Below, one piece after another: positions 49,403 through 60,131 of a stretch of 64,000 nt of DNA; positions within the stretch are counted from its first letter, which is position 1, and each line of letters starts with the position of its first letter. The stretch is from Mycobacterium sp. SVM_VP21 (GTDB lineage Bacteria; Actinomycetota; Actinomycetes; Mycobacteriales; Mycobacteriaceae): NCBI GenBank assembly GCA_024758765.1, contig CP101406.1, positions 806,001 to 870,000 of the forward strand. Direction: 5' to 3'. The notes under the pieces are model-generated. The model was not told the DNA's origin, ran no database searches, and was given only the letters and a program-made list of their open reading frames with translations. A program made the position numbers and the translations under genes.

Positions 49403-49459
49403 TTGATGCTACCGACAGACACAGATATATTGCCTGCAACTAGTCGACACAGATATCTG
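49403..49459 (+). promoter_or_regulatory. desA1 promoter with repeated operator-like element
   Basis: TTGATG (49403-49408) and TATATT (49426-49431) have ideal 17-base spacing. The 11-mer GACACAGATAT occurs twice, at 49418-49428 over the -10 and at 49446-49456 in the leader; the second copy sits in the 10-bp palindrome CAGATATCTG (49450-49459). A repressor such as MadR, known to act on desA genes, is a candidate ligand. Confidence 0.62.
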
Positions 49460-49469
49460 GGGAGCTGGC

Positions 49470-50471
49470 ATGACGCGGGAATGGACCGACGTGGAGCTGC
49501 TGCACGAGCTCGAGCCCGTCGTAGAAAAACTCATCAACCGACACTTCTCCATGGCCAAGGACTGGAACCCCCACGACTACATTCCCTGGTCGGAGGGCAA
49601 GAACTACTACGCGCTCGGCGGGCAGGATTGGCATCCCGAGCAGTCGAAACTGTCCGAAGTCGCCCGGACGGCAATGGTGCAGAACCTGCTGACCGAGGAC
49701 AACCTGCCCTCGTATCACCGCGAGATCGCGATGAACTTCACCATGGACGCTCCGTGGGGCACCTGGGTCAACCGCTGGACCGCTGAGGAGAACCGCCACG
49801 GCATCGCGCTGCGCGACTACCTGGTGGTTACCCGCAACTGCGACCCCATCGAACTGGAAACACTGCGGATGGAGACCGTCAACCGCGGCTTCAGCCCGGG
49901 CCAGAACCACCAGGTCTCCGGCGACCTCTTCGCTGAGAGCCTGTTCGACTCCGTCATCTATGTCAGCTTCCAGGAGCTGGCAACGCGGATCTCGCACCGC
50001 AACACCGGCCAGGCCTGCAACGACCCCATCGCCGACCAGCTGCTGGCGCGGATCTCGCACGACGAAAACCTGCACATGATCTTCTACCGCGATGTCAGCG
50101 CCGTCGGTTTCGACATCGCGCCGGAACAGGCGATGCGCTCGCTGCACCGGGTGCTGGCCAACTTCCAGATGCCCGGCTTCGTGGTGCCCGAGTTCCGCCG
50201 CAAGGCCGTGATCATCGCGGTCGGCGGCGTCTACGACCCGATGATCCACCGCGACGACGTGGTGATGCCGGTGCTGAAGAAGTGGGGCATCCTCGAGCGG
50301 AGTTTCAGCGGCGAAGCGGCCCGCTACCAGGAGGGGATCGCCAAGATCGTCGCCGAGCTGGACGAGACGTGCGAGAAGTTCGAGCTGGCCAAGCAACGCC
50401 GGCTCGAGCGGGAGGCCAAGATGGCCGAGAAGCGCGCCGCCAAGAAGGTGTTGGAGCCATCAGCGTCGTAG
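49470..50471 (+). CDS. desA1: Acyl-ACP desaturase DesA1
   Basis: 333-residue soluble diiron desaturase acting on acyl-ACP, in mycobacteria required for mycolic acid synthesis. Diiron ligand motifs EENRH (106-110) and DENLH (198-202) are intact, with further Glu ligands at about 76 and 169. GGGGAG precedes the ATG. The C-terminal tail is a charged Lys/Glu/Ala helix. Followed directly by dus. Confidence 0.95.
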   Translation: MTREWTDVELLHELEPVVEKLINRHFSMAKDWNPHDYIPWSEGKNYYALGGQDWHPEQSKLSEVARTAMVQNLLTEDNLPSYHREIAMNFTMDAPWGTWVNRWTAEENRHGIALRDYLVVTRNCDPIELETLRMETVNRGFSPGQNHQVSGDLFAESLFDSVIYVSFQELATRISHRNTGQACNDPIADQLLARISHDENLHMIFYRDVSAVGFDIAPEQAMRSLHRVLANFQMPGFVVPEFRRKAVIIAVGGVYDPMIHRDDVVMPVLKKWGILERSFSGEAARYQEGIAKIVAELDETCEKFELAKQRRLEREAKMAEKRAAKKVLEPSAS

Positions 50472-50542
50472 TCGGTGGCGTAGGCAACGGCGGCGACCTG
50501 CGTCACCCGGCTGCGCCGCGATCGCAGTCTCCGCGAGATCTG

Positions 50543-51694
50543 GTGGAGGCACAGCCCGCGCTGCGGATCGGTTCGCTTCCGCTTGCCAGCCCCGTGGTGC
50601 TGGCCCCCATGGCCGGCGTTACCAACGTCGCGTTCCGCACGCTCTGCCGCGAACTGGAACAATCCCGGGCAGGAACGGTCAGCGGGCTCTATGTCTGCGA
50701 GATGGTGACCGCACGTGCACTGGTCGAACGGCACCCCGCCACCCTGCACATGACCACGTTCGCGCCGGAGGAGTCACCGCGCTCGCTGCAGCTCTACACC
50801 GTCGACCCCGACACCACCTACGCTGCGGCGAAGATGATCGCCGACGAGGGGCTGGCCGACCATATCGACATGAATTTCGGCTGCCCGGTGCCCAAGGTGA
50901 CCCGTCTCGGCGGCGGGTCGGCACTGCCCTACAAGCGCCGGCTCTTCGGCAACATCGTCGCCGCGGCGGTGCGTGGCACGGCCGGCACCGACATTCCGGT
51001 GACCGTGAAATTCCGGATCGGCATCGACGACGCCCACCACACCCACCTGGACGCCGGACGCATCGCCGAGGCCGAAGGGGCCGCAGCGGTGGCCCTGCAC
51101 GCGCGGACCGCGTCGCAGCGCTACTCCGGCACCGCCGACTGGGAGCAGATCGCGGCCCTCAAAGCGCAGGTCCGCTCGATTCCGGTGCTGGGCAACGGCG
51201 ACATCTTCGAAGCCGGCGATGCCCTGGCCATGATGGCGGCGACTGGTTGTGACGGGGTGGTGATCGGCCGCGGATGCCTGGGTCGCCCCTGGTTGTTCGG
51301 CGAGCTCTCGGCGGCTTTCGCGGGCCGGCCCACACCGACCCCACCCACATTGGGCGAAGTCGCCGACATCATCCGCCGCCACGGCGAACTGCTGGCCCAG
51401 CACTTCGGCGAGGACAAGGGCATGCGCGAGATCCGCAAGCATGTCGCCTGGTACCTGCACGGATTCCCCGCCGGTTCCGAGCTGCGGCGCGAACTGGCGA
51501 TGGTGACCACCCTGTCCGAGCTCGACGAACTGCTCAAGCAGCTGGACGGCTCGGTCCCCTTCCCCGCGGCCGCCACCGGCCCTCGCGGGCGACAGGGCTC
51601 GCCGGCCAAGGTCACCCTGCCCGAAGGGTGGCTGGACGACCCCGATGACTGTGCGGTGCCGGCCGGCGCGGACATTATGCACTCGGGTGGCTGA
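50543..51694 (+). CDS. dus: tRNA-dihydrouridine synthase (Dus family)
   Basis: About 383 residues, FMN-dependent reductase of uridines in tRNA. Signatures: PVVLAPMAGVTNVAFR at the N-terminus, MNFGCPVPKV with the catalytic Cys, HARTASQRYSG, and GNGDIF/GCDGVVIGRGCLG for the phosphate of FMN. The start is uncertain; GTG 50543 is the closest candidate to the conserved region, and no good ATG lies between it and desA1. Confidence 0.92.
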   Translation: MEAQPALRIGSLPLASPVVLAPMAGVTNVAFRTLCRELEQSRAGTVSGLYVCEMVTARALVERHPATLHMTTFAPEESPRSLQLYTVDPDTTYAAAKMIADEGLADHIDMNFGCPVPKVTRLGGGSALPYKRRLFGNIVAAAVRGTAGTDIPVTVKFRIGIDDAHHTHLDAGRIAEAEGAAAVALHARTASQRYSGTADWEQIAALKAQVRSIPVLGNGDIFEAGDALAMMAATGCDGVVIGRGCLGRPWLFGELSAAFAGRPTPTPPTLGEVADIIRRHGELLAQHFGEDKGMREIRKHVAWYLHGFPAGSELRRELAMVTTLSELDELLKQLDGSVPFPAAATGPRGRQGSPAKVTLPEGWLDDPDDCAVPAGADIMHSGG

Positions 51695-51877
51695 AATGAG
51701 ACTTTGTCGACATCGCGTGTCTGGAAAGTTCTCAGTAGAATAAGTACCTTATTGCCCCAGGCAGGGATCGTCTCTGCGGGAGCATATCCAGGTGCGGAGA
51801 CCAATGCCGATCATCCGTACCGCACCGACGTGCGAACGACGCGCGCCGGTACCGAGGACTCGGAGGCCCTTGAGGAC

Positions 51878-54148
51878 ATGAGTGACGGCGATAACGCCAC
51901 TCCTGGCCGCGGGGCGCCGGAGGGCCACGACGATGGCGACCATCAGCTGATGACGATGCCCCCGCCCGGGCCCGCGCCCTGGGAACGCTGGCAGAACTCG
52001 GCTGCGGACGCCCCCGCCCCACACCGGCGAAACGCCTCCCGGCGCCGCAACGGGTCGGTGAGCGTCGCCGACCTGATCGCCAAGGTCAACGCCGAGCCGC
52101 CGCCTTCCGGTGGGCGCAGCCAGCGCCGGGCCACCTCAGCCCCGCCCGAGAGTCGCGAAGTGGCCGCGTTCGTCGCGCCCTTCGAGCCGGTGGAGCCCGC
52201 CGGCGTATCCAAGCCGGAAGCCGACTATTCAGCGCCCGACTTCGCCGATACACCGGCCCCGATGCCCAACATCTCCGCCGTGGCTTACCCGTCGGAAGTG
52301 CCCGACCTCGACCGTATTCACGGCACGTCACTCGAGCCGGTCGGTGCACCCGACTGGGACGAGTGGGCACCGTCGAGCCTCGCTGAACCGCCGGGTTTGT
52401 ACGGCGGTCCCAGCTTCGACTCTCCTCCGTCGAGCCTCGCTGAACCGCCGGGTTTGTACGGCGGTCCCAGCTTCGACTCTCCTCCGTCGAGCCTCGCTGA
52501 ACCGCCGGGTCGGATCGAGCCGCCTCGCCATGCACCGCCGGCGGACACCGAACCGGCCCCGCACGGGCCCCACCACCGGGCGAAACTCGCGGGCCGCGCG
52601 GCCGCGGCCATGATGGCGATCCTCGCCCTGGTGCTGACCGGGTCGGCCTGGCAGTGGAGTTCGTCGAAAAACCGCAGCCTCAACCACGTCAGCGCATTGG
52701 ACCCCAACTCGCACGACATTCTCGATGCGGCCGGCCAGTACGGCGACGAGAACTTCCTGATCGTCGGCGCGGACACCCGCGCCGGCGCCAACAGCGACAT
52801 CGGCGCCGGCAGCACCGAGGACGCCGAGGGAGCTCGCTCCGACACGATCATGCTGGTCAACATCCCGGCGAACCGTAAACGCGTGGTGGTGGTGTCATTC
52901 CCCCGCGACCTGGCGATCACTCCGATCCAGTGCGAGGTCTGGAACTCCGTGACCGGCGCGTACGGACCGATCTACGACGAGGAAACCGGAACCTACAGCG
53001 ACGACACCGTCTACACCGAGACGAAGCTGAACTCGACGTACGCCTTCGGCGGGCCGAAGTGTCTGGTCAAGGAGATCCAGAAACTGTCCGGACTGGCGAT
53101 CAACCGGTTCATGGCCGTCGACTTCGTCGGGTTCGGCAAGATGGTCGACGCGCTGGGTGGCGTCGAGGTGTGCACCCCCAGCCCGCTGTACGACCTTGTC
53201 CTGGGCAGCGTCCTGGAGGACTCCGGCCGCCAGCGCGTCAACGGCGGGACCGCGTTGAACTACGTGCGGGCCCGGCACGTCACCACCGAGGACAACGGCG
53301 ACTACGGGCGCATCAAACGCCAGCAGCTGTTCTTGTCGTCGCTGCTGCGTTCGTTGATCTCCACCAACACGTTCTTCTCGCCGACCAAGCTCAACAATGT
53401 GGTCAACATGTTCATCGGCGACAGCTCGGTGGACAACGTCACCACCAAGGACCTGGTGAACCTCGGCCAGTCGTTGCAGAAGGTCGCCGCCGGGCACATC
53501 ACCTTCGTCACGGTGCCGACCAGTGAGACCGACGAGAACGGCGACGAGGTCCCCCGGATGGACGACGTGCGGGCACTGTTCGACGCCATCATCAACGACG
53601 ACCCTCTGCCCGGCGAGAACGACCACAACGCCACCTCGGCCCCAACCACGGCGGCGGCAGCCAACCCCACGACCCCGTCCACGTCCCTGCCCGGCTCACC
53701 GGCCGCCCCGGCGGTCAAGCCGCTCAGCGAGCAGGTGCACGCGGTCACGACCTCACCCGCCGATGTCACGGTGCGGGTGTCTAACGCCACCGAGCAGTCC
53801 GGCCTGGCCGGCGCCACCTCCGAGGGCCTGCAGCAGTGGGGCTTCAACGTCGACAATGCCGACGACTACCCCGGCACCGTCAAGGCCACCAAGGTGCTGT
53901 ACTCCCCCGGAAACGAGCAGGCCGCCGCCACGGTGTCCTCGGCGCTGTCAGGCGCGCCGATCGAGCGGGTCACCGGACTGGGCAGCATCGTCCGCGTTGT
54001 CCTGGGATCAGACTTCCGCGCCGTGACCAAGCCGGCGGCAAGCGGTTCGCAGGTCAGCGTGCAACTCAACCGCGGTGCCAGCGTCGAACCGACCGAACTG
54101 CCCGACGACCTGACCGTCACCAACGCCGCCGACACCACCTGCGAGTAG
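51878..54148 (+). CDS. LytR-CpsA-Psr (LCP) family cell-wall ligase with LytR_C domain
   Basis: 756 residues. A long Pro/Ala-rich cytoplasmic region (about 1-230) includes a 19-residue tandem repeat. One membrane segment follows (AAAMMAILALVLTGSAWQW), then the LCP catalytic domain with the Arg/Asp pattern (LIVGADTRAG, SDTIMLVNI, VSFPRDLAI, NYVRARHV, DYGRIKRQQ) and a C-terminal LytR_C domain (VTVRVSNATEQSGLAG). LCP enzymes attach arabinogalactan to peptidoglycan in mycobacteria. ATG 51878 with GAGG is preferred to a frame start at 51704. This copy resembles the large M. tuberculosis Rv0822c, as I recall. Confidence 0.9.
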   Translation: MSDGDNATPGRGAPEGHDDGDHQLMTMPPPGPAPWERWQNSAADAPAPHRRNASRRRNGSVSVADLIAKVNAEPPPSGGRSQRRATSAPPESREVAAFVAPFEPVEPAGVSKPEADYSAPDFADTPAPMPNISAVAYPSEVPDLDRIHGTSLEPVGAPDWDEWAPSSLAEPPGLYGGPSFDSPPSSLAEPPGLYGGPSFDSPPSSLAEPPGRIEPPRHAPPADTEPAPHGPHHRAKLAGRAAAAMMAILALVLTGSAWQWSSSKNRSLNHVSALDPNSHDILDAAGQYGDENFLIVGADTRAGANSDIGAGSTEDAEGARSDTIMLVNIPANRKRVVVVSFPRDLAITPIQCEVWNSVTGAYGPIYDEETGTYSDDTVYTETKLNSTYAFGGPKCLVKEIQKLSGLAINRFMAVDFVGFGKMVDALGGVEVCTPSPLYDLVLGSVLEDSGRQRVNGGTALNYVRARHVTTEDNGDYGRIKRQQLFLSSLLRSLISTNTFFSPTKLNNVVNMFIGDSSVDNVTTKDLVNLGQSLQKVAAGHITFVTVPTSETDENGDEVPRMDDVRALFDAIINDDPLPGENDHNATSAPTTAAAANPTTPSTSLPGSPAAPAVKPLSEQVHAVTTSPADVTVRVSNATEQSGLAGATSEGLQQWGFNVDNADDYPGTVKATKVLYSPGNEQAAATVSSALSGAPIERVTGLGSIVRVVLGSDFRAVTKPAASGSQVSVQLNRGASVEPTELPDDLTVTNAADTTCE
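52370..52510. repeat. 57-bp minisatellite inside the LCP gene
   Basis: Two perfect 57-base copies (52370-52426, 52427-52483) and a 27-base partial third copy (to 52510). Each encodes 19 residues (PSSLAEPPGLYGGPSFDSP). The unit is a multiple of three, so copy number can vary in frame. Confidence 0.95.
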
Positions 54149-54202
54149 CGCCCACTCCCGCCCAACCCGCGCGAATCGCGGTCCACGGTTAGTCTTGAGG
54201 GC

Positions 54203-54871
54203 ATGCGAACCGCGTACCACGAGCAACTCTCGGATCTGGCCGAACAGCTCGGCACGATGTGCGGCTTGGCCGGGGCAGCAATGGAGCGCGCCACACAGGC
54301 CCTACTGCAAGCCGACTTGATGCTGGCCGAGCAGGTGATCACCGATCACGAGCAGATCGCCGCGATGAGTACCCGCGCCGAGGAAAGCTCCTTCGTGCTG
54401 TTGGCGTTGCAAGCCCCGGTCGCCGGGGACCTGCGCGCCATCGTCAGCTCCATTCAGATGGTGGCCGACATCGACCGGATGGGCGCGTTGGCCCTACACG
54501 TCGCCAAGATCACCCGCCGCCGCCACCCGCAACACGCACTGCCCGAAGAGGTCAACGGGTACTTCGCCGAAATGGGCAGGCTTGCAGTCGAATTAGGCAA
54601 CAGCGCCCAAGAGGTGCTGCTGTCGCGCGACCCGGAGAAGGCCGCCCGGATCCGCGAAGAAGACGACGCGATGGACGACCTGCACCGGCACCTGTTCTCG
54701 GTGCTGATGGACAAGGAGTGGCGGCACGGAGTGGCCGCCGCCGTGGACGTGACGCTGCTTGGGCGGTTCTACGAGCGGTTCGCGGACCACGCCGTCGAAG
54801 TCGCTCGTCGGGTGATCTTCCAGGCGACCGGCAAGTTCCCCGACGAGCACACCCTGCCGTCAAGCGAGTAG
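54203..54871 (+). CDS. phoU: Phosphate signalling protein PhoU (PhoY2-like)
   Basis: 222-residue PhoU with two helical repeats ([18 protein letters not shown] and [17 protein letters not shown]) bearing the metal-binding acidic positions. PhoU/PhoY proteins transmit the state of the Pst transporter to the SenX3-RegX3 system. GAGG precedes ATG 54203. Overlaps the 3' end of hrpA by 12 bases on the opposite strand. Confidence 0.94.
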   Translation: MRTAYHEQLSDLAEQLGTMCGLAGAAMERATQALLQADLMLAEQVITDHEQIAAMSTRAEESSFVLLALQAPVAGDLRAIVSSIQMVADIDRMGALALHVAKITRRRHPQHALPEEVNGYFAEMGRLAVELGNSAQEVLLSRDPEKAARIREEDDAMDDLHRHLFSVLMDKEWRHGVAAAVDVTLLGRFYERFADHAVEVARRVIFQATGKFPDEHTLPSSE

Positions 54872-57800
54872 CGCGTCGATCGCCCGGTAGATGCGCTGTT
54901 CGCTGACCGGGCGCGGGGTACCGAGCTGCTGAGCCCACAGACTCACCCGTAGCTCTTGGATCTGGCGCGCGATGTCGCGCACGTCGTTATCGCGATGGCG
55001 CGCCGTCGGCAGGGTCGCCAAAAGGTCCCGGTAGGCGTCTTGCACCGCGTGCACCCGTGCCATCCGTTCCCGGTCGGCCTGCAACGCGCGGGGCAGCTGC
55101 TCCACCCGGCGACGGACGGCGGTCAGATAGCGGGTGAGGTCCCCCAGATGTGCCCGGCCGGTGGCGGTGACAAAACCGGGCGCCAGCAGCGCATCCAGCT
55201 GGCCGACGATGTCGGCGATCGCCTCGGCCTGGCCGGGCGGCGGCTGCGCCGGCAGCGCCACTTGGGTGTCGCGGGCCGCGGCCAGCACCTGCGCTACTCG
55301 AGTCACCACGTCAACGGTCGTCGGCACCAGCGCGGCGGCCACCCGGTTGCGCAACGCGATGTACTCGTCGCGGGTCCACACCGGCGTCGGTACTAAGGCA
55401 TCGGTCGCGGCGTCGGCGCAGTCGTCGATGAGCGCCGCCAGGGTCCCGTCCGGATTCGCCTTGAGCATCAGCCGTGTCGGCGAATCCAGCTGACGTTCGA
55501 CCGCTTTGACCGGCGACGGAACAGCGCAGCGCAGCAACCGGCGGATACCGGGTACGAGCGCGGACCGCTGCTGCGCCTCGGTGGAGAACACTCGTAGCTG
55601 CGCGGTGTCGCCGGCATCGACGAAAGCCGGGAAGCCACGAACGGCACGCCCAGCCACCACCCGCTGCACGGCCCGAGGCAGCGTGTCCAAGTCGTCCGGC
55701 CAGCTGCGCAGGCCGCTGCGTTCCAGCTCCGCGCCGACCGCATCCGCGACCGCCTCGCGGGCGGAGGCCGCCAGTCGATCCTGCAAGACCCCGAGGTCTT
55801 TGCCGCGAGCCACCTCGGTGCCATCTGCACCCTCCACGGCGAAGGTGACCCTCAAGTGCGCGGGAAGCTTGGTCAGGTCGAAGGCGTCGATCGGGACCAA
55901 CACACCGGTGCGGCGACGAAGCTCGTGCACCAGCGACTCCAGCAGCGGCTCGCCCGGCCCGATTGCCGACAGCACCGCACGGGCGGTGTCGGGGGCCGGG
56001 ACGAAGTTACGTCGCAGGTCCTTGGGCAGGGACCGGATCAGTGCGGTGATCAGCTCTTCGCGCAGCGCCGGTACCTGCCAGGCGAACTCGTCGCCGCCGA
56101 GGCGTGCCAGCACATCGATCGGCACGTGGACGGTGACCCCGTCGTCGGCGGCGCCCGGTTCGAAGCGATAGCTCAGCGGCAACTCGAGATCGGCAGTCGC
56201 CCAACTGTCCGGGCGATCAGCCCCGAGTGACTCGTCGGCCCGCAGCAACTCATCGCGGGAGAAGGTCAGCAGCTCGGGTGTGGCCTTCTGCTGCTTCTTC
56301 CACCAGCCGTCGAAGTGCCGTGCCGAGACCACCTCGGCGGGAATGCGCGCGTCGTAGAGGTCATACATGGTGTCGTCGTCGACGATCAGATCGCGACGAC
56401 GGACCCTGTCTTCCAGCTCCTGCAGTTGGGTGCGCAGCGCGGCGTTGTCGGCGAGGAATCGGTGCCGGGTCACCCAGTCGCCCTCCACCAGCGCGTGCCG
56501 GATGAACAGCTCGCGAGCCACCGCCGGCTCCACCCGGGCATAGCCGACCCTGCGGCGCGCCACCAGTGGCAGTCCGTAGAGCGTCACCTTTTCGAAGGCC
56601 ATCACCTCGCCGCGCTTGGCGTCCCAGTGCGGTTCGCTGTAGCTGCGCTGCACCAAGTCTGCCGCGACCCGCTCGACGGCTTCCGGCTGGATGCGCGCCG
56701 CGGTCCGCCCGAACAGCCGGCTGGTCTCCACCAGCTCGGCGACCATCGTCCAGCGCGGCGGTCGTTTGGCCAGCGCAGAACCCGGCGCCAGCACGAACTT
56801 CGAGTTACGCGCGCCCGCGAACTCCCGACCGTCGTCACGCCGCATCCCGACGTGCGACAGCAACCCGGCCAGCAACGCCGCGTGGACAGCAGCCGGCTGA
56901 GCGGGCTCGCCGGATTCACGGATGCCGATATCGGCTGCGATGCTGCGCAGCTGACCTACCAGATCCTGCCATTCCCGGATCCGCAGATAGTGCAGGAACT
57001 CATTGCGGCACATCCGGCGAAATGCACTGCCGCTCAGAACTTTCCGCTGATCTGACAGATACGACCACAAGTTGAGATAGGCCGTGAAGTCGGAATCGTC
57101 GTCGACGAACCGGGCATGCTTGGCTCGGGCCGCCTCCTCCCGATCGACTGGCCGCTCCCTGGGATCGGGAATGGTCAGGGCGGCGGCGAGCACCAGCATC
57201 TCGCGCACACAGCCCTCGGTCTCAGCGGCCAGGATCATCCGGCCCAACCGCGGGTCCACCGGCAGCCGGGCCAGCCGGCGGCCGACATCGGTGATCGCTC
57301 CCTGCGCGGTGAATGCGCCGAGCTCGACCAGCAGCGCGACCCCGTCGCGGATGCTGCGCGAGTCGGGCGGGTCGAGGAAGCCGAAGTCTTCCACCGCACC
57401 CAGCCGCAGCGACGCCATCCGCAACAGCACTGCGGCCAGGTTCGTGCGCAGCACCTCGGGGTCGGTGTAGCGCGGTCGGGCGTCGAAGTCGGCTTCGCTG
57501 TAGAGCCGGATGCACACACCGGGGGCAGTGCGACCGCACCGGCCGCTGCGCTGCGAGGCGGACGCCTGCGAAATGGGTTCGATCGGTAGCCGCTGAACCT
57601 TCAGCCGGCGACTGTAGCGGGAGATACGCGCGTTGCCCGGATCGATCACGTAGCGGATGCCCGGTACCGTCAGCGAAGTCTCAGCCACGTTGGTGGCCAG
57701 CACAATCCGCCGGCCGGCGCGCGCCGGGGCGAACACCTTCTGCTGTTCGGCAGTGGACAGCCGCGCGTACAACGGCAGAATCTCGGTGTTTGTCAGACCG

Positions 57801-58804
57801 CCGAGAGCCTCTGCGGTGTCGCGGATCTCGCGCTCGCCCGACAGGAATACCAAGACGTCGCCGGGCGGTTCGGCGGACAGTTCGTGCACCGCATCGACGA
57901 TCGCCTCGATCTCGTCGCGGGTCTCGGTCCGGATGATCTCCTGATCCGGGTCATCCGGGTCATCACCGGCATCGGCGTTGACCGGCAGCTCCAGTGGTCG
58001 ATAACGGATTTCCACCGGGTAGCTGCGGCCGGACACCTCGACGATCGGCGCTCCCCCGCCACTGTGCCCGAAGTGCGCTGCGAAACGCTGAGGTTCGATG
58101 GTGGCCGAGGTGATGATCACCTTCAGATCGGGGCGGCGCGGCAACAACTCGCGCAGGTAGCCGAGCAGGAAGTCGATGTTGAGGCTGCGCTCATGCGCCT
58201 CGTCGATGATCAGCGTGTCGTAGCGCAGCAACCGCCGGTCCCGTTCGAGTTCGGCGAGCAGGATGCCGTCGGTCATCAGCTTGATCAGGGTCCGATCGGA
58301 CACCCGGTCGGTGAACCGGACCGCGTACCCGACGACATCGCCTAGTGGGCTGGACAATTCGTCGGCGATGCGCTGAGCAACGGTGCGGGCGGCCAGCCGC
58401 CGCGGCTGGGTATGGCCGATGGTGCCGCGGATGCCGCAGCCTAGCTCCAGGCAGATCTTAGGCAGCTGGGTGGTCTTACCTGAGCCGGTCTCGCCGGCCA
58501 CCACCACGACCTGGTGGTCCCTGATCGCCGCGGCGATCTCGTCGCGGCGGCCGCTGACCGGCAGGTCGGGATAACTGACGTCCGGCACCGCGGCGCGCCG
58601 CGCGGCAACCAGCGCTTGCGCCTCGCCCATCCGCTCGGCCAGCTTTCGCACCTGCTCGGGCGTTCCGCCACGCAGGTCCTTCAGGCGCCGTCCGAAGTAG
58701 GCCGCGTCTCGGAGGGTCAGCTCATCGAGGAGCGTGCGCAACTGCGCGACGGACGGTTCGACCACTTCGCGAAGCTTACGGGCCGGGGTCGACCTGCCTG
58801 TCAT
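54860..58804 (-). CDS. hrpA: ATP-dependent RNA helicase HrpA (DEAH box)
   Basis: 1314-residue DEAH/RHA helicase. Walker A GETGSGKT (104-111), DEAH (201-204), SATIEPQRF and the motif VI region [12 protein letters not shown] are intact, followed by the HA2/OB regions and the long HrpA-specific C-terminal domain (DUF3418 type). HrpA in E. coli rescues stalled ribosomes or processes mRNA. It lies between phoU and pstS on the opposite strand, splitting the phosphate genes. Confidence 0.94.
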   Translation of the reverse strand: MTGRSTPARKLREVVEPSVAQLRTLLDELTLRDAAYFGRRLKDLRGGTPEQVRKLAERMGEAQALVAARRAAVPDVSYPDLPVSGRRDEIAAAIRDHQVVVVAGETGSGKTTQLPKICLELGCGIRGTIGHTQPRRLAARTVAQRIADELSSPLGDVVGYAVRFTDRVSDRTLIKLMTDGILLAELERDRRLLRYDTLIIDEAHERSLNIDFLLGYLRELLPRRPDLKVIITSATIEPQRFAAHFGHSGGGAPIVEVSGRSYPVEIRYRPLELPVNADAGDDPDDPDQEIIRTETRDEIEAIVDAVHELSAEPPGDVLVFLSGEREIRDTAEALGGLTNTEILPLYARLSTAEQQKVFAPARAGRRIVLATNVAETSLTVPGIRYVIDPGNARISRYSRRLKVQRLPIEPISQASASQRSGRCGRTAPGVCIRLYSEADFDARPRYTDPEVLRTNLAAVLLRMASLRLGAVEDFGFLDPPDSRSIRDGVALLVELGAFTAQGAITDVGRRLARLPVDPRLGRMILAAETEGCVREMLVLAAALTIPDPRERPVDREEAARAKHARFVDDDSDFTAYLNLWSYLSDQRKVLSGSAFRRMCRNEFLHYLRIREWQDLVGQLRSIAADIGIRESGEPAQPAAVHAALLAGLLSHVGMRRDDGREFAGARNSKFVLAPGSALAKRPPRWTMVAELVETSRLFGRTAARIQPEAVERVAADLVQRSYSEPHWDAKRGEVMAFEKVTLYGLPLVARRRVGYARVEPAVARELFIRHALVEGDWVTRHRFLADNAALRTQLQELEDRVRRRDLIVDDDTMYDLYDARIPAEVVSARHFDGWWKKQQKATPELLTFSRDELLRADESLGADRPDSWATADLELPLSYRFEPGAADDGVTVHVPIDVLARLGGDEFAWQVPALREELITALIRSLPKDLRRNFVPAPDTARAVLSAIGPGEPLLESLVHELRRRTGVLVPIDAFDLTKLPAHLRVTFAVEGADGTEVARGKDLGVLQDRLAASAREAVADAVGAELERSGLRSWPDDLDTLPRAVQRVVAGRAVRGFPAFVDAGDTAQLRVFSTEAQQRSALVPGIRRLLRCAVPSPVKAVERQLDSPTRLMLKANPDGTLAALIDDCADAATDALVPTPVWTRDEYIALRNRVAAALVPTTVDVVTRVAQVLAAARDTQVALPAQPPPGQAEAIADIVGQLDALLAPGFVTATGRAHLGDLTRYLTAVRRRVEQLPRALQADRERMARVHAVQDAYRDLLATLPTARHRDNDVRDIARQIQELRVSLWAQQLGTPRPVSEQRIYRAIDALLA

Positions 58805-58837
58805 CTGGCATTTAGCCAGTCCATATCAGCGTCATCT

Positions 58838-58890
58838 GAATTCCACCAGAATTCCACCGTTAGATCATGGCTGTTCACCCTACCGTAACC
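58838..58890 (+). promoter_or_regulatory. Period-11 direct repeats upstream of pstS, putative RegX3 box
   Basis: GAATTCCACC is repeated exactly at 58838-58847 and 58849-58858 (period 11), and GTTCACC (58873-58879) is followed by CGTAACC 11 bases later (58884-58890). Spacing of 11 bases is the hallmark of OmpR/PhoB-class sites. RegX3 is the candidate protein. Confidence 0.5.
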
Positions 58891-59015
58891 TTCGTTCGCC
58901 GCATTAAATGGAGAAGTGACCCGGCGAGCATGTGATTGTTGCGAATTGTCGGCCGGGTTGATCCGGTGATGCCGCGCAAGCGGTCATCACCCTAATTTGT
59001 CTGCGAAAGGGCAAT

Positions 59016-60131
59016 GTGAAACTGAACGGAATTGGCACGACGCTCGGCATTATGGCGACCGGCGCATTGGTGTTATCCGGGTGCGGCAGCGACAAGAACA
59101 CCGACACCGGTGAGAAGACAACCTCGAGCTCGGCGGCTGCCAGCGGAAACTGCGGCGGCACGGACACGCTCAAGGCCAGCGGATCGACCGCGCAGCAGAA
59201 CGCGATGGCCCGGTTCGTCAAGGCGTTCATCGACCAGTGTCCGGACCACAACGTCAACTACACCGCCAACGGATCGGGCGCCGGTATCCGGGAGTTCGTC
59301 GGCGGCCAGACCGACTTCGCCGGCTCCGACGTCCCACTGGGCACCGACGATTATGCGCAGGCGCAGCAGCGCTGCGAATCGCCGGCATGGAACCTGCCGG
59401 TGGTGTTCGGCCCGATCGCCATCACGTACAACGTCCCCGGCGTCGACACGCTGATCCTCGACGGCCCGACCGCCGCGAAGATCTTCAACGGCACCATCAC
59501 CAGCTGGGATGACGCGGCGATCAAGGCGCTCAACCCGACGGCCACGCTGCCGGCCCAGCCGATCCACGTGGTGTTCCGCAGTGACGAGTCCGGGACCACC
59601 GACAACTTCCAGCAGTATCTGGATGCCGCCTCCGGTGGGGCCTGGGGCAAGGGCACTGGCAAGTCCTTCAATGGTGGCGTCGGCGAAGGCGCCAAGGGCA
59701 ACGACGGCACGGCCGGAGCCATCTCCTCCACCGAGGGGGCGATCACCTACAACGAGTGGTCATTCGCCCAGGCCAAGAATCTGTCCACCGCCCAGATCGT
59801 CACCTCCGCCGGCCCCGAACCGGTCGCGATCAGCACCGAGTCGGTCGGCAAGACCATCGCCGGTGCCACCATCAAGGGGCAAGGCAATGACCTGGTGCTC
59901 GACACGGCGTCGTTCTACCAGCCGACTCAGACGGGTTCCTACCCGATCGTGCTCGCCACCTACGAGGTGGTGTGCTCGAAGTACCCGGAGGCGGATGTCG
60001 GCACGGCGGTGCGGTTGTTCCTGAAGTCCACCATCGGCGCGGGCCAGAGCGGCCTGGCCGACAACGGCTACGTTCCGATCCCCGAGGCTTTCAAGGCTCG
60101 CCTGGCGTCCGCGGTCGACGCCATCTCGTGA
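59016..60131 (+). CDS. pstS: Phosphate-binding lipoprotein PstS
   Basis: 371-residue periplasmic-type phosphate receptor of the Pst ABC transporter. Lipobox LSGC places the lipid-modified Cys at residue 23. Phosphate-contact motifs are [30 protein letters not shown] and [15 protein letters not shown] 59016 follows AAAGGG. First gene of the pstSCA operon. Confidence 0.96.
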   Translation: MKLNGIGTTLGIMATGALVLSGCGSDKNTDTGEKTTSSSAAASGNCGGTDTLKASGSTAQQNAMARFVKAFIDQCPDHNVNYTANGSGAGIREFVGGQTDFAGSDVPLGTDDYAQAQQRCESPAWNLPVVFGPIAITYNVPGVDTLILDGPTAAKIFNGTITSWDDAAIKALNPTATLPAQPIHVVFRSDESGTTDNFQQYLDAASGGAWGKGTGKSFNGGVGEGAKGNDGTAGAISSTEGAITYNEWSFAQAKNLSTAQIVTSAGPEPVAISTESVGKTIAGATIKGQGNDLVLDTASFYQPTQTGSYPIVLATYEVVCSKYPEADVGTAVRLFLKSTIGAGQSGLADNGYVPIPEAFKARLASAVDAIS

